Source of the DNA: CAZCGA01 sp964498075
GTDB taxonomy: Bacteria > Desulfobacterota > Binatia > HRBIN30
Reading direction: 5' to 3'
Length of the DNA: 64,000 nt
NCBI GenBank assembly: GCA_964498075.1
Contig: CAZCGA010000002.1
Coordinates: 79,085-143,084 of the forward strand
Every line of letters begins with the position of its first letter. Position 1 is the stretch's first letter. The notes below the pieces were generated by a model. It was not told the origin of the DNA. It searched no databases and worked only from the letters and a program-made list of their open reading frames with translations. Of this stretch, positions 51,958 through 62,000 are shown one piece after another. The translations under genes were made by a program, and so were the position numbers.

Positions 51958-52719
51958 TTAGGGCCGACTCAGGACGTACGGCCCATTCTGCGTCACCGCC
52001 ACCGAGTGCTCGAAGTGCGCCGAGCGGCTGCCGTCCCGGGTCACCGCCGTCCAGCCGTCTTCCTTGATGAACACCTCGGGTGCTCCCGCGTTGACCATCG
52101 GCTCGATGGCGAGCACCATCCCGGCACGCAGGCGCACCCCTCGGTCGGGCGTGCCGTAGTTGGGCACCTGTGGTTCCTCGTGCAGCTTCTTACCGATGCC
52201 GTGCCCGACGAACTCGCGCACGATCGAGAAGCCGTCGCGCTCGGCACGTTCCTGGATCGCCGCCGAAACATCGCCGAGGCGGTTACCGACGCGCACCTGC
52301 TCGATACCCACCTGCAGCGCTTCCGACGTGGCGCGCATCAGCCGGTCCGCCTCCGCGTCGGGCCGCCCGACCGCGACCGTGAGTGCCGAGTCGCCGTAGA
52401 AACCCTGGTAGCGGACGCCGAAGTCGAGCCCGACAATGTCTCCCTCTTGCAGGACGCGGTGCTCCGACGGGATGCCGTGGACCACCTCGTCGTTGATTGA
52501 GATGCACACGCTGCGCGGAAACACACGCCCGGCCACCTCGTACCCCTTGAATGCCGGGACGGCGCCGCGCTGCCGGGTCATCTCCTCGGCAACGCCATCC
52601 AGCTCCGCGGTGGTGACGCCGGGACGGACGCGGTGTCGCAGCTCGGCCAGCACCTCAGCGACGATGAGGTTGGCCGCCCGCATAATCTCGATCTCCTGCG
52701 GCGACTTCAAGACGATCAT
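51958..52719 (-). CDS. map: Methionine aminopeptidase
   Basis: A 253-residue type I enzyme that removes the initiator Met. The metal ligands are present: DFGVRYQGFYGDSA (two Asp), GHGIGKKLHEEPQ (His) and the Glu in IEPMV plus the C-terminal FEHSVAV. It overlaps adk by 4 bases (ATGA). Confidence 0.96.
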   Translation of the reverse strand: MIVLKSPQEIEIMRAANLIVAEVLAELRHRVRPGVTTAELDGVAEEMTRQRGAVPAFKGYEVAGRVFPRSVCISINDEVVHGIPSEHRVLQEGDIVGLDFGVRYQGFYGDSALTVAVGRPDAEADRLMRATSEALQVGIEQVRVGNRLGDVSAAIQERAERDGFSIVREFVGHGIGKKLHEEPQVPNYGTPDRGVRLRAGMVLAIEPMVNAGAPEVFIKEDGWTAVTRDGSRSAHFEHSVAVTQNGPYVLSRP

Positions 52720-53366
52720 CCGTTCTTCCGCACCTGCCGGAGGATGCGCTCGAACACCTGATCCTGGGTTCCCGTCCCGTCGATATCGCGCAGCAGGCCG
52801 CGTTGCCGGTACGCGGCGAGCAGCGGGGCCGTGGACCCTTCGTAGACTTCCAAGCGCGCCAGAATCGTGTCTTCGTGATCGTCGTCGCGCTGGTAGAGCT
52901 CTCCGTTGCACTTGTTGCACATGTTCGGATTGCTGGGTGGATCGAAGATGATGTGGTACATCGCGCCGCAATCGCGACACGTGCGGCGGCCGCTGAGGCG
53001 CTTGACCAGGTCGTCGCGCGGCACCGTGATACTCACCACGCTGTCGATCTTCGTGCCCATACGTTCGAGCATGGCGGCCAAGGCGTCGGCCTGGGCCACC
53101 GTGCGCGGGAAGCCGTCGAGGATGAACCCGCGGGCGCAGTCGTCGCGCCGCAGGCGCTCCTCGATCGCGCCGAGCAGGATCTCATCCGGCACCAGCTCGC
53201 CGCGGTCCATATACCGTCTCGCCTGGACGCCCAGCGCGGTCTTGCGCTTCACGTTGTTGCGCAGCAGATCGCCGGAAGAGATGTGGGGCACCTGAAACTT
53301 CTCCTGGAGGAGCTTGGCTTGTGTTCCCTTCCCGGCTCCGGGGCCGCCCATGATGATCATACGCAC
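52716..53366 (-). CDS. adk: Adenylate kinase, zinc-lid type
   Basis: A 216-residue kinase interconverting ATP+AMP and 2 ADP. P-loop GGPGAGKGTQAK at residues 7-18. The lid is the zinc form with CRDC...CNKC (about 130-153). It follows secY by 15 bases and overlaps map. Confidence 0.97.
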   Translation of the reverse strand: MRMIIMGGPGAGKGTQAKLLQEKFQVPHISSGDLLRNNVKRKTALGVQARRYMDRGELVPDEILLGAIEERLRRDDCARGFILDGFPRTVAQADALAAMLERMGTKIDSVVSITVPRDDLVKRLSGRRTCRDCGAMYHIIFDPPSNPNMCNKCNGELYQRDDDHEDTILARLEVYEGSTAPLLAAYRQRGLLRDIDGTGTQDQVFERILRQVRKNG

Positions 53367-53381
53367 GTGCCTGAGCCCTCG

Positions 53382-54684
<1,303 letters not shown>

Positions 54685-54692
<8 letters not shown>

Positions 54693-55137
54693 GGGTCACA
54701 ACCTCGGCGCTACCGCCGGCGGCCTGCAGCCGTTCGGTGGCAGCGGCGCTGAACTTGTGGGCCTTCACGGTCAACGACTTGGTGAGCGGGCCGTCAGCCA
54801 GGATCTTGATCCGCTTGGCGAGTGTCGCCACGAGCCCGTGTGCTTTGAGGGCGTCGGCATCGACCACCGCGCCGGCGTCGAACTGCGCCTCCAACTGTCC
54901 CAGGTTCACGATGCTGAACTCCCGCCGGAACGGGTTGTGAAATCCGCGCTTCGGCAGGCGGCGCTGCAGCGGCATCTGTCCGCCCTCGTAGCCCGGTGGG
55001 GTGTTGCCGCCCGAGCGCGCGCCGCGGCCCTTGTGGCCACGTCCGGAGGTCTTGCCGTGTCCGGAGCCCGGCCCGCGGCCCAACCGCTTGCGCTTCTTGG
55101 TGGCGCCCGGGGCGGGCGACAGGTTGCTCAGGTCCAT
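54685..55137 (-). CDS. rplO: Ribosomal protein L15
   Basis: A 150-residue 50S protein with the Gly/Lys-rich N-terminus (RLGRGPGSGHGKTSGRGHKG) and the GFHNPFRREFSIVNLGQLE core. Overlaps both neighbours: rpmD stop (1 base) and secY start (8 bases). Confidence 0.97.
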
Positions 55138-55322
55138 CAGCTCTTCACCTCGATCAAGTGCAGGACGGCGCGGATGCGGCCGCGCATCGGCGGGTTGTCG
55201 CGCACGATCACGGTCTGCCCCAAGCGGGTCAGGCCCAAGCCACGGAGCGTCTGCCGCTGCCGCTGCGTCGTCCCGATCGGGCTACGTGCCAGCATCACCT
55301 TCAACATGCTCGGTTCGGCCAT
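55137..55322 (-). CDS. rpmD: Ribosomal protein L30
   Basis: A 61-residue 50S protein. MAEPSMLKVMLARSPIGTTQ begins at ATG 55322; the longer open frame to 55346 has no family support. GLTRLGQTVIVRDNPPMRG is the conserved part. Its stop shares a base with the rplO start. Confidence 0.93.
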   Translation of the reverse strand: MAEPSMLKVMLARSPIGTTQRQRQTLRGLGLTRLGQTVIVRDNPPMRGRIRAVLHLIEVKS

Positions 55323-55326
55323 CGCA

Positions 55327-55845
55327 TCACCCGCGGAGCTCTTCAAGGCTCTTGCCGCGCAGCGCGGCGATCTCTTCCGGCATGCGCAGCTCGCGCAAGG
55401 CCTGCATGGCGGCCTTCACCATGTTGTGCGGATTGTTCGAGCCGATGCACTTGGTGAGCACGTTACGCACGCCGGCCAGCTCGACCACGGCGCGCACGCC
55501 GCCCCCGGCGATCACGCCGGTGCCGTCCGCGGCCGGGCGCAGCAGTACGTGTCCGGCTCCGAAACGGCCGTGGACTTCGTAGGGGATGGTTCCCTCCACG
55601 ATGGGCACGCTCAACAGGCCCTTCTTGGCGCGCTCGATGGCCTTGCGAATCGCTTCCGGCACCTCTTTGGCTTTGCCCAAGCCATAGCCGACGCGGCCGA
55701 CGCCGTCGCCCACGACTACCAACGCACTGAAACTGAAGCGCCGGCCGCCCTTGACCACCTTGGCGACCCGGTTGATCTGGACCACCTTTTCCTTCAGCTC
55801 CACGCCGTGAAGCTCGATACGATCTCTGCCTCTACCGACCGCCAT
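55327..55845 (-). CDS. rpsE: Ribosomal protein S5
   Basis: A 172-residue 30S protein. INRVAKVVKGGRRFSFSALV and GAGHVLLRPAADGTGVIAGG are typical. Its stop lies 4 bases before the rpmD start. Confidence 0.97.
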   Translation of the reverse strand: MAVGRGRDRIELHGVELKEKVVQINRVAKVVKGGRRFSFSALVVVGDGVGRVGYGLGKAKEVPEAIRKAIERAKKGLLSVPIVEGTIPYEVHGRFGAGHVLLRPAADGTGVIAGGGVRAVVELAGVRNVLTKCIGSNNPHNMVKAAMQALRELRMPEEIAALRGKSLEELRG

Positions 55846-55848
55846 GCG

Positions 55849-56220
55849 CTAGAACTCCAGTCCCGCTTCGCGGGCCCCGTCGGCGAGTGCCTTGACGCGG
55901 CCATGATACAGAAAGCCGTTGCGGTCGAACACGACGGCACGAATGGCGCGCTCCTGGCACAAGCGCGCAATCAGAGCACCGACCTGCTTGGCGGCTTCTC
56001 GGTTCCCGGTGTGCTTGAGTTGTCCCTTGAGGGGCACCGACAACGTCGAGGCGGCCGCCAGCGTCCGTCCGGTCTGGTCCGAGATGATCTGCGCGTAGAT
56101 GTGCTTGCCGCTGCGAAACACGGACAGGCGGGGTCGCGCGTCCGTTCCTTGGACGAGGCGTCGGACCCGTTGCTGCCGACGTTCGCGCGCCAAGCGTGTT
56201 GTCGCGAGTGCCATGATCAC
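55849..56220 (-). CDS. rplR: Ribosomal protein L18
   Basis: A 123-residue protein binding 5S rRNA. RLSVFRSGKHIYAQIISDQT and RAVVFDRNGFLYHGRVKALA are conserved. The start overlaps the rplF stop by 4 bases. Confidence 0.97.
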   Translation of the reverse strand: MIMALATTRLARERRQQRVRRLVQGTDARPRLSVFRSGKHIYAQIISDQTGRTLAAASTLSVPLKGQLKHTGNREAAKQVGALIARLCQERAIRAVVFDRNGFLYHGRVKALADGAREAGLEF

Positions 56221-56768
56221 GTTCCTCCCGCCGCTCCGGCCGCCTTGCCGGCCTTCCGCCGCAGGACCTCATCGGCGTATTTGATCCCCTTGCCCTTGTA
56301 GGGTTCGGGCGGTCGCAGGCGACGAATGGTGGCGGCCGTCTCACCCAAAAGCTGCCGATCGACGCTCTCCAACGTGATGGTGGTCTGGCGATCGACGCGC
56401 GCCTGGACGCCCGGGGGCAGCTGGAACAGGATGGGATGCGAGTAACCCAGGCTGAGCTGCAGCGCCTGTCCCTTCGCCTCGGCGCGATAGCCAACCCCGA
56501 CGATCTCCAGGGTCTTCCCGAACCCCGCAGCGACGCCGTGCACCATGTTGGCGATCATCTTTTGCGTCAATCCGTGCAGCGAGCGCGCTTGTCGTGTGTC
56601 TGCTTGCCGTAGCACTCTGACAGTGCCGTCGTGCAGTTCGGCGGTGATGCCGGCTGGAAGCTGGTGCTCGAGCTTTCCTTTCGGCCCCTCGACCCGCACG
56701 ACGCCATCGGCGATCTGCACTTTGACCTTCTCCGGGAGTCGAACGGGCAGTTTCCCAATCCGCGACAT
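56217..56768 (-). CDS. rplF: Ribosomal protein L6
   Basis: A 183-residue 50S protein. Start ATG 56768 (MSRIGKLPVRLPEKVKV). The second domain holds LEIVGVGYRAEAKGQALQL and the C-terminal RLRPPEPYKGKGIKYADEVL. It overlaps rplR. Confidence 0.97.
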   Translation of the reverse strand: MSRIGKLPVRLPEKVKVQIADGVVRVEGPKGKLEHQLPAGITAELHDGTVRVLRQADTRQARSLHGLTQKMIANMVHGVAAGFGKTLEIVGVGYRAEAKGQALQLSLGYSHPILFQLPPGVQARVDRQTTITLESVDRQLLGETAATIRRLRPPEPYKGKGIKYADEVLRRKAGKAAGAAGGT

Positions 56769-56779
56769 GATCTGACGCC

Positions 56780-57178
56780 CTACCACACCGAGCACACGAG
56801 CTCGCCGCCGACGTTCCGCTTGCGCGCGTCGCGGTCCGTGAGAATGCCGGCGGGAGTCGACAGGATGTTCACGCCCAGCCCGCGGCGCACCGCAGGAATC
56901 TCACGGGCGCCGACGTAGACGCGCAAGCTCGGGCGGCTGACCCGTTTGATGCCGCTGATCACCGGCTGGTTGTTGCTGCCGTACTTCAGCCAGATGCGCA
57001 GCACGCGGCGGCCGTCCTGCTCGACGATGCTGTGCTCCTTCAGGAAGCCCTCGGCGGCCAGCACGTCGACGAGCCGCGCTTTCACGGTCGACCACGGCAC
57101 GTCGACCTGCTCCTTGCGCGCCTGGACGCCGTTGCGGATGCGCGTCAGCAGATCAGCGATCGGATCGGTCATTCCCAT
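56780..57178 (-). CDS. rpsH: Ribosomal protein S8
   Basis: A 132-residue 30S protein. MTDPIADLLTRIRNGVQARK and RGLGVNILSTPAGILTDRDA are diagnostic. Start at 57178 or the ATG two codons in (57172) is equally possible. Confidence 0.96.
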   Translation of the reverse strand: MGMTDPIADLLTRIRNGVQARKEQVDVPWSTVKARLVDVLAAEGFLKEHSIVEQDGRRVLRIWLKYGSNNQPVISGIKRVSRPSLRVYVGAREIPAVRRGLGVNILSTPAGILTDRDARKRNVGGELVCSVW

Positions 57179-57185
57179 AGCACAC

Positions 57186-57371
57186 CTACCAGCTCGCCTT
57201 GGTGAGGCCCGGGATTTCGCCGCGGCGCGCCAGCAGCCGCAAGCACAGCCGGCACATCTGGAAGCGGCGATAGAAGGCGCGCGGGCGCCCGCACAGCGGG
57301 CAGCGGTTGTAGCCGCGGACCTTGAACTTCGGGGGTCGTTGAGCCTTGATACGCAAACACGTCTTCGCCAC
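57186..57371 (-). CDS. rpsN: Ribosomal protein S14, zinc-binding (type Z)
   Basis: A 61-residue protein with the short zinc form: CPLC and CRLC (about residues 24-27 and 40-43). The C-terminus GEIPGLTKASW is typical of the short form. Confidence 0.97.
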   Translation of the reverse strand: MAKTCLRIKAQRPPKFKVRGYNRCPLCGRPRAFYRRFQMCRLCLRLLARRGEIPGLTKASW

Positions 57372-57379
57372 GTTCTCTC

Positions 57380-57922
57380 CTAAGCGCGAAACGGCATCCC
57401 CATCGCCTTGAGCAACGCCTTGCCCTCAGCGTCGGTTCTCGCCGTGGTATTGATGCAGACGGTCATGCCGCGAACCTTGTCCACCTTGTCCAGATCGATC
57501 TCCGGGAAGATGATCTGCTCGCGGACGCCGAGCGCGTAGTTGCCGCGTCCATCAAACGAGCGATCCGAGATGCCCTTGAAGTCGCGCACGCGCGGCAGCG
57601 CGACGTTCACCAGGCGGTCGAAGAACTCGTACATCCGATTGCCGCGCAGCGTCACCATGCAGCCGATCGGCATGCCCTCCCGCAGCTTGAAGTTGGCGAT
57701 GGCTTTGCGCGCCTTGGTCACCACCGGCTTCTGGCCGCTGATGGTGGTCAGCTCCTCGACGGCGGAGTCGAGCGCCTTGGCGTTCTGGATGGCCTCGCCG
57801 AGCCCGATGTTGATGACGATCTTATCGAGCCGTGGTGTATCGAGCGGGTTGCGGTACCCCATCTCCTTCATGAGCTTGGGCAGCACGTCCCGTGTATAGA
57901 TCTCCTTCAGTCGCGCGGCCAT
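57380..57922 (-). CDS. rplE: Ribosomal protein L5
   Basis: A 180-residue 5S-rRNA-binding protein. LDKIVINIGLGEAIQNAKAL and the KLREGMPIGCMVTLRGNRMY core are present. ATG 57922 fits the family start; the open frame upstream is not protein-like. Confidence 0.97.
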   Translation of the reverse strand: MAARLKEIYTRDVLPKLMKEMGYRNPLDTPRLDKIVINIGLGEAIQNAKALDSAVEELTTISGQKPVVTKARKAIANFKLREGMPIGCMVTLRGNRMYEFFDRLVNVALPRVRDFKGISDRSFDGRGNYALGVREQIIFPEIDLDKVDKVRGMTVCINTTARTDAEGKALLKAMGMPFRA

Positions 57923-57926
57923 CGGC

Positions 57927-58256
57927 TCACCTATCCAGCTGTTCCTTGCAGCGGCGGCACACGCGCACGCTGCGCCCGTCCTCGAGTCGCAGCTTGCCCA
58001 TGCGCACCGGGGCATTGCACTTGTCGCACATGATCATCAGGTTCGACAGATGGATCGCGGCTTCCTTCTCCACGATCCCGTAGGCGCTCTGCGGACCGCG
58101 CGCCTTGGTGTGGCGCTTCACCATGTTGAGGCGTTCCACCGTTGCCCGGTGTTTCTCCACGAAGACCTTGACGACCTTGCCGGTCTTCCGGCGCTCGCGG
58201 CCGGCGATCACCATCACCGTATCGTTCTTGCGAATCTGTGCGTGCATCGCGCTCAC
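57927..58256 (-). CDS. rplX: Ribosomal protein L24
   Basis: A 109-residue protein. The KOW segment VIAGRERRKTGKVVKV is present, and the C-terminus has a Cys4 zinc site (CDKC, CRRC). GTG 58256 overlaps the rplN stop; an ATG at 58247 is an alternative. Confidence 0.95.
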   Translation of the reverse strand: MSAMHAQIRKNDTVMVIAGRERRKTGKVVKVFVEKHRATVERLNMVKRHTKARGPQSAYGIVEKEAAIHLSNLMIMCDKCNAPVRMGKLRLEDGRSVRVCRRCKEQLDR

Positions 58257-58621
58257 AGCACCTCGGGCGCGAGCGACAGAATCTTCATGAAGCGCTTGGC
58301 GCGCAGCTCACGGGCCACCGGTCCGAAGATGCGCGTCCCGATCGGCTCGCGTTGATTGTCGATGAGGACGGCGGAGTTCGAGTCGAACTTGATGTACGAT
58401 CCGTCGGCGCGTCCGACTTCCTTGGTCGTGCGGACGATGACCGCCTTCATCACGTCGCCCTTCTTCACCTTGGCGTTGGGAATCGCCTCTTTCACCGACA
58501 CCACGATGACGTCTCCAAGCGACGCGTACCTGCGGCGGCTCCCCCCGAGCACTTTGATGCACATCACCTTACGCGCACCAGAGTTATCCGCGACATCCAA
58601 AACGGTTTCCGACTGCACCAT
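58253..58621 (-). CDS. rplN: Ribosomal protein L14
   Basis: A 122-residue protein. VLDVADNSGARKVMCIKVLG and the C-terminal GPVARELRAKRFMKILSLAP are the family pattern. Start ATG 58621 (MVQSETV) matches its length. Confidence 0.97.
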   Translation of the reverse strand: MVQSETVLDVADNSGARKVMCIKVLGGSRRRYASLGDVIVVSVKEAIPNAKVKKGDVMKAVIVRTTKEVGRADGSYIKFDSNSAVLIDNQREPIGTRIFGPVARELRAKRFMKILSLAPEVL

Positions 58622-58658
58622 GTCCGTTCGCACCGGCCTCGCACGCCGACTCGCCTCC

Positions 58659-58922
58659 TCACACTGCCTTCTCGAGAATTGCGCGCACCGCCCAGCGCTT
58701 GTCGCGACTCAGCGGGCGGGTTTCCGCAATCAACACCCGATCGCCGACCCCGCAGCGGTTCTCTTCGTCGTGCGCCTTCAGCTTGTTGCGGCGCTTGAGG
58801 TACTTCTTGTACTTGGCGTGTTGGACCAGCCGCTCCACCATGACGACCACGGTCTTGTTCATCTTGTCGCTGACCACCACGCCTTCGCGCGTTTTCGCTT
58901 TGCCTCGCATGCCTCCGTCCAC
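58659..58922 (-). CDS. rpsQ: Ribosomal protein S17
   Basis: An 87-residue 30S protein. TREGVVVSDKMNKTVVVMVE and ENRCGVGDRVLIAETRPLSR are conserved. GTG 58922 overlaps the rpmC stop; ATG 58910 (MRGKAK) is a possible start. Confidence 0.95.
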   Translation of the reverse strand: MDGGMRGKAKTREGVVVSDKMNKTVVVMVERLVQHAKYKKYLKRRNKLKAHDEENRCGVGDRVLIAETRPLSRDKRWAVRAILEKAV

Positions 58923-59131
58923 TAGCCCTGCTTCTCCAACGCGCGGGCGCGCTGGATGGTCTTGATGCGGGCGATGTCGCGGCGCGTCTGGGCCAGACGC
59001 GCGGGACTGTCCAGCTGGTTGGTCCCGTGGCGCAGCCGCAGCAGAAAGAGGGACTCCTTCAGCTCGCGCTCCTTGACCACCAGCTCCGGATCGCTCAGCT
59101 CGCGCACGTCCTTAGATTGCATGGGCTGCAC
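58922..59131 (-). CDS. rpmC: Ribosomal protein L29
   Basis: A 69-residue helical protein: RELSDPELVVKERELKESLF and DIARIKTIQRARALEKQG. GTG 59131 overlaps rplP by 20 bases; ATG 59122 is also possible. Confidence 0.95.
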   Translation of the reverse strand: MQPMQSKDVRELSDPELVVKERELKESLFLLRLRHGTNQLDSPARLAQTRRDIARIKTIQRARALEKQG

Positions 59132-59546
59132 CTACGGCGCCGACGCGCTCACGGAACTGGGTCGGGATGGACAGCTTGTGCGCCGCGAGGCGAAAGGCCT
59201 CGCGCGCCGTCACTTCGGAGACCCCTTCCATCTCGAACAGCATGCGGCCCGGTTTGATCACGGCAACCCACATCTCCGGCGCCCCCTTGCCCTTTCCCAT
59301 GCGTGTCTCGGCGGGCTTCTTGGTCAACGGCTTGTCGGGGAACACGCGGATCCAGACGCGGCCGCCCCGCTTGATGTGGCGCGTCAACGCGACGCGCGCG
59401 GCTTCCAGCTCGCGCGCCGACATCCAGCCCCGATCGGTCGCCTGCAGCCCGTAGTCGCCGTACGCCAGGGTGGCGCCGCGGTACGCGGTGCCGCGGCGGC
59501 GGCCCTTTTGCTGCTTGCGGTATTTGACTTTCTTCGGCGCTAACAT
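59112..59546 (-). CDS. rplP: Ribosomal protein L16
   Basis: A 144-residue protein lining the tRNA path. MLAPKKVKYRKQQKGRRRGT and RVFPDKPLTKKPAETRMGKG are diagnostic. Confidence 0.97.
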   Translation of the reverse strand: MLAPKKVKYRKQQKGRRRGTAYRGATLAYGDYGLQATDRGWMSARELEAARVALTRHIKRGGRVWIRVFPDKPLTKKPAETRMGKGKGAPEMWVAVIKPGRMLFEMEGVSEVTAREAFRLAAHKLSIPTQFRERVGAVGAAHAI

Positions 59547-59552
59547 TTCAGG

Positions 59553-60215
59553 TTACCCACCCAACGCGACGCGTTGCTTCTCCTCTTCCTTGGTCAGCAC
59601 TTCGCCGCGAAAAATCCAGGCCTTGATACCGATCACGCCGTAGGTCGTCTTGCCTTCAGCAAGCCCGTAGCTGATGTCGGCCCGCAGCGTATGCAGCGGG
59701 ACGCGTCCTTCACGGTACCATTCGCGCCGGGCGATCTCCGCTCCGCCGAGTCGCCCCGAGCACTGGATGCGCACGCCGAGTGCACCCATACGCATAGCAC
59801 GCCCGACGGCCTCCTTCATGGCCCGCCGGAAGGCGACACGGCGTTCCAGTTGCATCGCGACGTTCTCGGCCACCAGTTGCCCATCCACGTCGGGGCGCCG
59901 CACCTCGTGGATGTTGATGAACGTCTCGCGCTTGGTGAGGCGTCCGAGCTCGCCCTTCAGCTTCTCGATCTCCGCGCCTTTCTTGCCGATGACGATACCG
60001 GGGCGCGCGGTGTAGATGTTGATCTTGGCCTTGTTGGCGGCGCGCTCGATCTCCACTTTGGAGATGCCGGCGTGGTACAGGCGCTCTTTGAGGAACTTGC
60101 GGATGCGCAGATCCTCGTGCAGGAGCTGCGCGTACTCGCGGCGGGCGAACCATTTCGAGTCCCACTGCTCGATGACGCCCAGGCGAAAGCCCTTTGGATG
60201 TGTCTTCTGTCCCAT
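59553..60215 (-). CDS. rpsC: Ribosomal protein S3
   Basis: A 220-residue 30S protein. MGQKTHPKGFRLGVIEQWDS at ATG 60215, KH-domain GIVIGKKGAEIEKLK, and the C-terminal ADISYGLAEGKTTYGVIGIK. An open frame runs further upstream to 60326 without homology. Confidence 0.97.
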   Translation of the reverse strand: MGQKTHPKGFRLGVIEQWDSKWFARREYAQLLHEDLRIRKFLKERLYHAGISKVEIERAANKAKINIYTARPGIVIGKKGAEIEKLKGELGRLTKRETFINIHEVRRPDVDGQLVAENVAMQLERRVAFRRAMKEAVGRAMRMGALGVRIQCSGRLGGAEIARREWYREGRVPLHTLRADISYGLAEGKTTYGVIGIKAWIFRGEVLTKEEEKQRVALGG

Positions 60216-60222
60216 ACGTCCT

Positions 60223-60555
60223 CTACCGCTCGTCGACCATGATGGTGATGTGGCTGGTGCGCTTTCGGATCGGCGTGGCGCGTCCATGTGCCCGCGGCAA
60301 GAAGCGCTTGAGCGTTGCGCCGCCATCGACCGTGACCCGACGCACGTACAAGCGGTCGACGTCGACGCGCTGTCGGTTCTCCGCGTTGGCGATCACCGAC
60401 TTGAGCGTCTTGGCAACCATGCGGGCACCCTTTTTGGGGAGGAAGTCGAGGATCATCAGCGCCTCGCCCACGCTCTTGCCGCGGATCAAGTCGACCACGC
60501 CGCGCGCTTTGCGCGGCGCGATCCGCAGGTGTCGGCTGACTGCGCGTGCTTCCAT
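60223..60555 (-). CDS. rplV: Ribosomal protein L22
   Basis: A 110-residue protein of the exit tunnel. RHLRIAPRKARGVVDLIRGK and RFLPRAHGRATPIRKRTSHI are conserved. Confidence 0.97.
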   Translation of the reverse strand: MEARAVSRHLRIAPRKARGVVDLIRGKSVGEALMILDFLPKKGARMVAKTLKSVIANAENRQRVDVDRLYVRRVTVDGGATLKRFLPRAHGRATPIRKRTSHITIMVDER

Positions 60556-60557
60556 CG

Positions 60558-60875
60558 CTATGCCTTCGCCGCCGGCGCCGCCGGCGCCGCGGCCGCCGGC
60601 TTCACCTCGGCCTTGCGGTCTCCGGAGTGGCCGTGAAAGGTGCGGGTCGGCGAGAACTCACCAAGCTTGTGGCCCACCATGTTTTCGGAGACGAACACCG
60701 GAATGAACTTGCGGCCGTTGTGCACCGCGAACGTGTGGCTGATCATCTCCGGGGTGATCGTGGAACGTCGCGACCACGTCCGGACCACCTTCTTTTCGCG
60801 GCTGGCGTTCATCGCCTGCACCTTCTTGAGGAGGTGCTCATCCACGAACGGGCCTTTCTTGATTGACCGCGCCAC
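60558..60875 (-). CDS. rpsS: Ribosomal protein S19
   Basis: A 105-residue protein. MARSIKKGPFVDEHLLKKVQ and the HNGRKFIPVFVSENMVGHKL core are conserved; an Ala/Pro-rich tail (PAAAAPAAPAAKA) is added to the usual 90-95 residues. Confidence 0.97.
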   Translation of the reverse strand: MARSIKKGPFVDEHLLKKVQAMNASREKKVVRTWSRRSTITPEMISHTFAVHNGRKFIPVFVSENMVGHKLGEFSPTRTFHGHSGDRKAEVKPAAAAPAAPAAKA

Positions 60876-60884
60876 TGGCTGCTC

Positions 60885-61706
60885 CTATTTGCTACGCCGT
60901 TTCACGATGAATCGGTCCGTCCGCGGGTTGTACCGGGTCTTGAATCCCTTCGCCGGCTGTCCCCACGGTGATTGCGGGTGGTTTCCCTTCGAACGTCCCT
61001 CGCCGCCGCCGTGCGGATGGTCGACGGGGTTCATGGCCATGCCGCGGACGTGCGGCCGTTTTCCACGCCAACGGCTGCGTCCGGCCTTGCCGACCGAGAC
61101 GTTCTCGTGGTCGACGTTGCCCACTTGTCCGATGGTCGCACGGCATGCCAGCTGGACGTAGCGCAGCTCGCCCGACGGCAACTTCAGCAGCGCTCGTGAG
61201 CCTTCCTTCGCCATCAGTTGTGCCGCCGCACCGGCGCTGCGGGCAAGCTGGGCGCCGCGGCCCGGCTTCAGCTCGACGTTGTGGACCATCGTCCCGGTGG
61301 GGATCTGTCGCAAGGCCATGGCGTTCCCCGGCTTGATGTCGGCGCCGTCACCGGCCGTCACGGAGTCGCCCAACCCAAGGCCAACCGGCGCGAGGATGTA
61401 ACGCTTCTCACCGTCGGCATAGTTGAGCAGGGCGAGCCGCGCCGAGCGGTTGGGATCGTACTCGATCGCCGCCACCTGCGCCGTCACCTGGTCCTTGTTG
61501 CGGCGGAAGTCGATGATGCGGAAGCGCCGCTTGTGACCGCCGCCACGGTGCCGGCTGGTCATGCGGCCCAGCGCGTTGCGTCCGCCGGTGCGCGGCTTCG
61601 GCGCGATCAACCGGCGCTCCGGCTTCTTCTCAGTGATCTCGGAAAAATCGAGCACCGTCTGGAAGCGGCGGCCGGCGGATGTCGGCTTGTATTGTCGTGT
61701 TGCCAT
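60885..61706 (-). CDS. rplB: Ribosomal protein L2
   Basis: A 273-residue core 50S protein. MATRQYKPTSAGRRFQTVLD opens it, and the peptidyl-transfer-linked loop GMAMNPVDHPHGGGEGRSKG is intact (His in HPHGGG). Confidence 0.98.
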   Translation of the reverse strand: MATRQYKPTSAGRRFQTVLDFSEITEKKPERRLIAPKPRTGGRNALGRMTSRHRGGGHKRRFRIIDFRRNKDQVTAQVAAIEYDPNRSARLALLNYADGEKRYILAPVGLGLGDSVTAGDGADIKPGNAMALRQIPTGTMVHNVELKPGRGAQLARSAGAAAQLMAKEGSRALLKLPSGELRYVQLACRATIGQVGNVDHENVSVGKAGRSRWRGKRPHVRGMAMNPVDHPHGGGEGRSKGNHPQSPWGQPAKGFKTRYNPRTDRFIVKRRSK

Positions 61707-61709
61707 GAC

Positions 61710-62000
61710 TTACACGTTCTCGAAGAAATCGATGCGTTGTCCCTCGGCGACCGTCACGTACGCCTTCTTCCACCGCGGGCGCTGCCCCATAGACTTTCCG
61801 ACCTTGCGGTTCTTGCCCAGATAGTTCAGCGTGCGCACCTTCTCGACTTTGACCTTGAAGAGCGTCTCGACGGCGCGGCGGATCTCCACCTTGTTCGCCT
61901 CGGGGCGGACGCGGAAGACGAACTGATTCCCGATCTCGTTGACCAGCGTGCCCTTCTCGGTGATCAGCGGCGACTTGATGACGCGCAGCAGGTCCTTCAT
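61710..62000 (-). CDS. rplW: Ribosomal protein L23
   Basis: A 96-residue protein docking chaperones at the exit. IKSPLITEKGTLVNEIGNQF and VRTLNYLGKNRKVGKSMGQR are conserved. The ATG overlaps the rplD stop. Confidence 0.96.
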   Translation of the reverse strand: MKDLLRVIKSPLITEKGTLVNEIGNQFVFRVRPEANKVEIRRAVETLFKVKVEKVRTLNYLGKNRKVGKSMGQRPRWKKAYVTVAEGQRIDFFENV

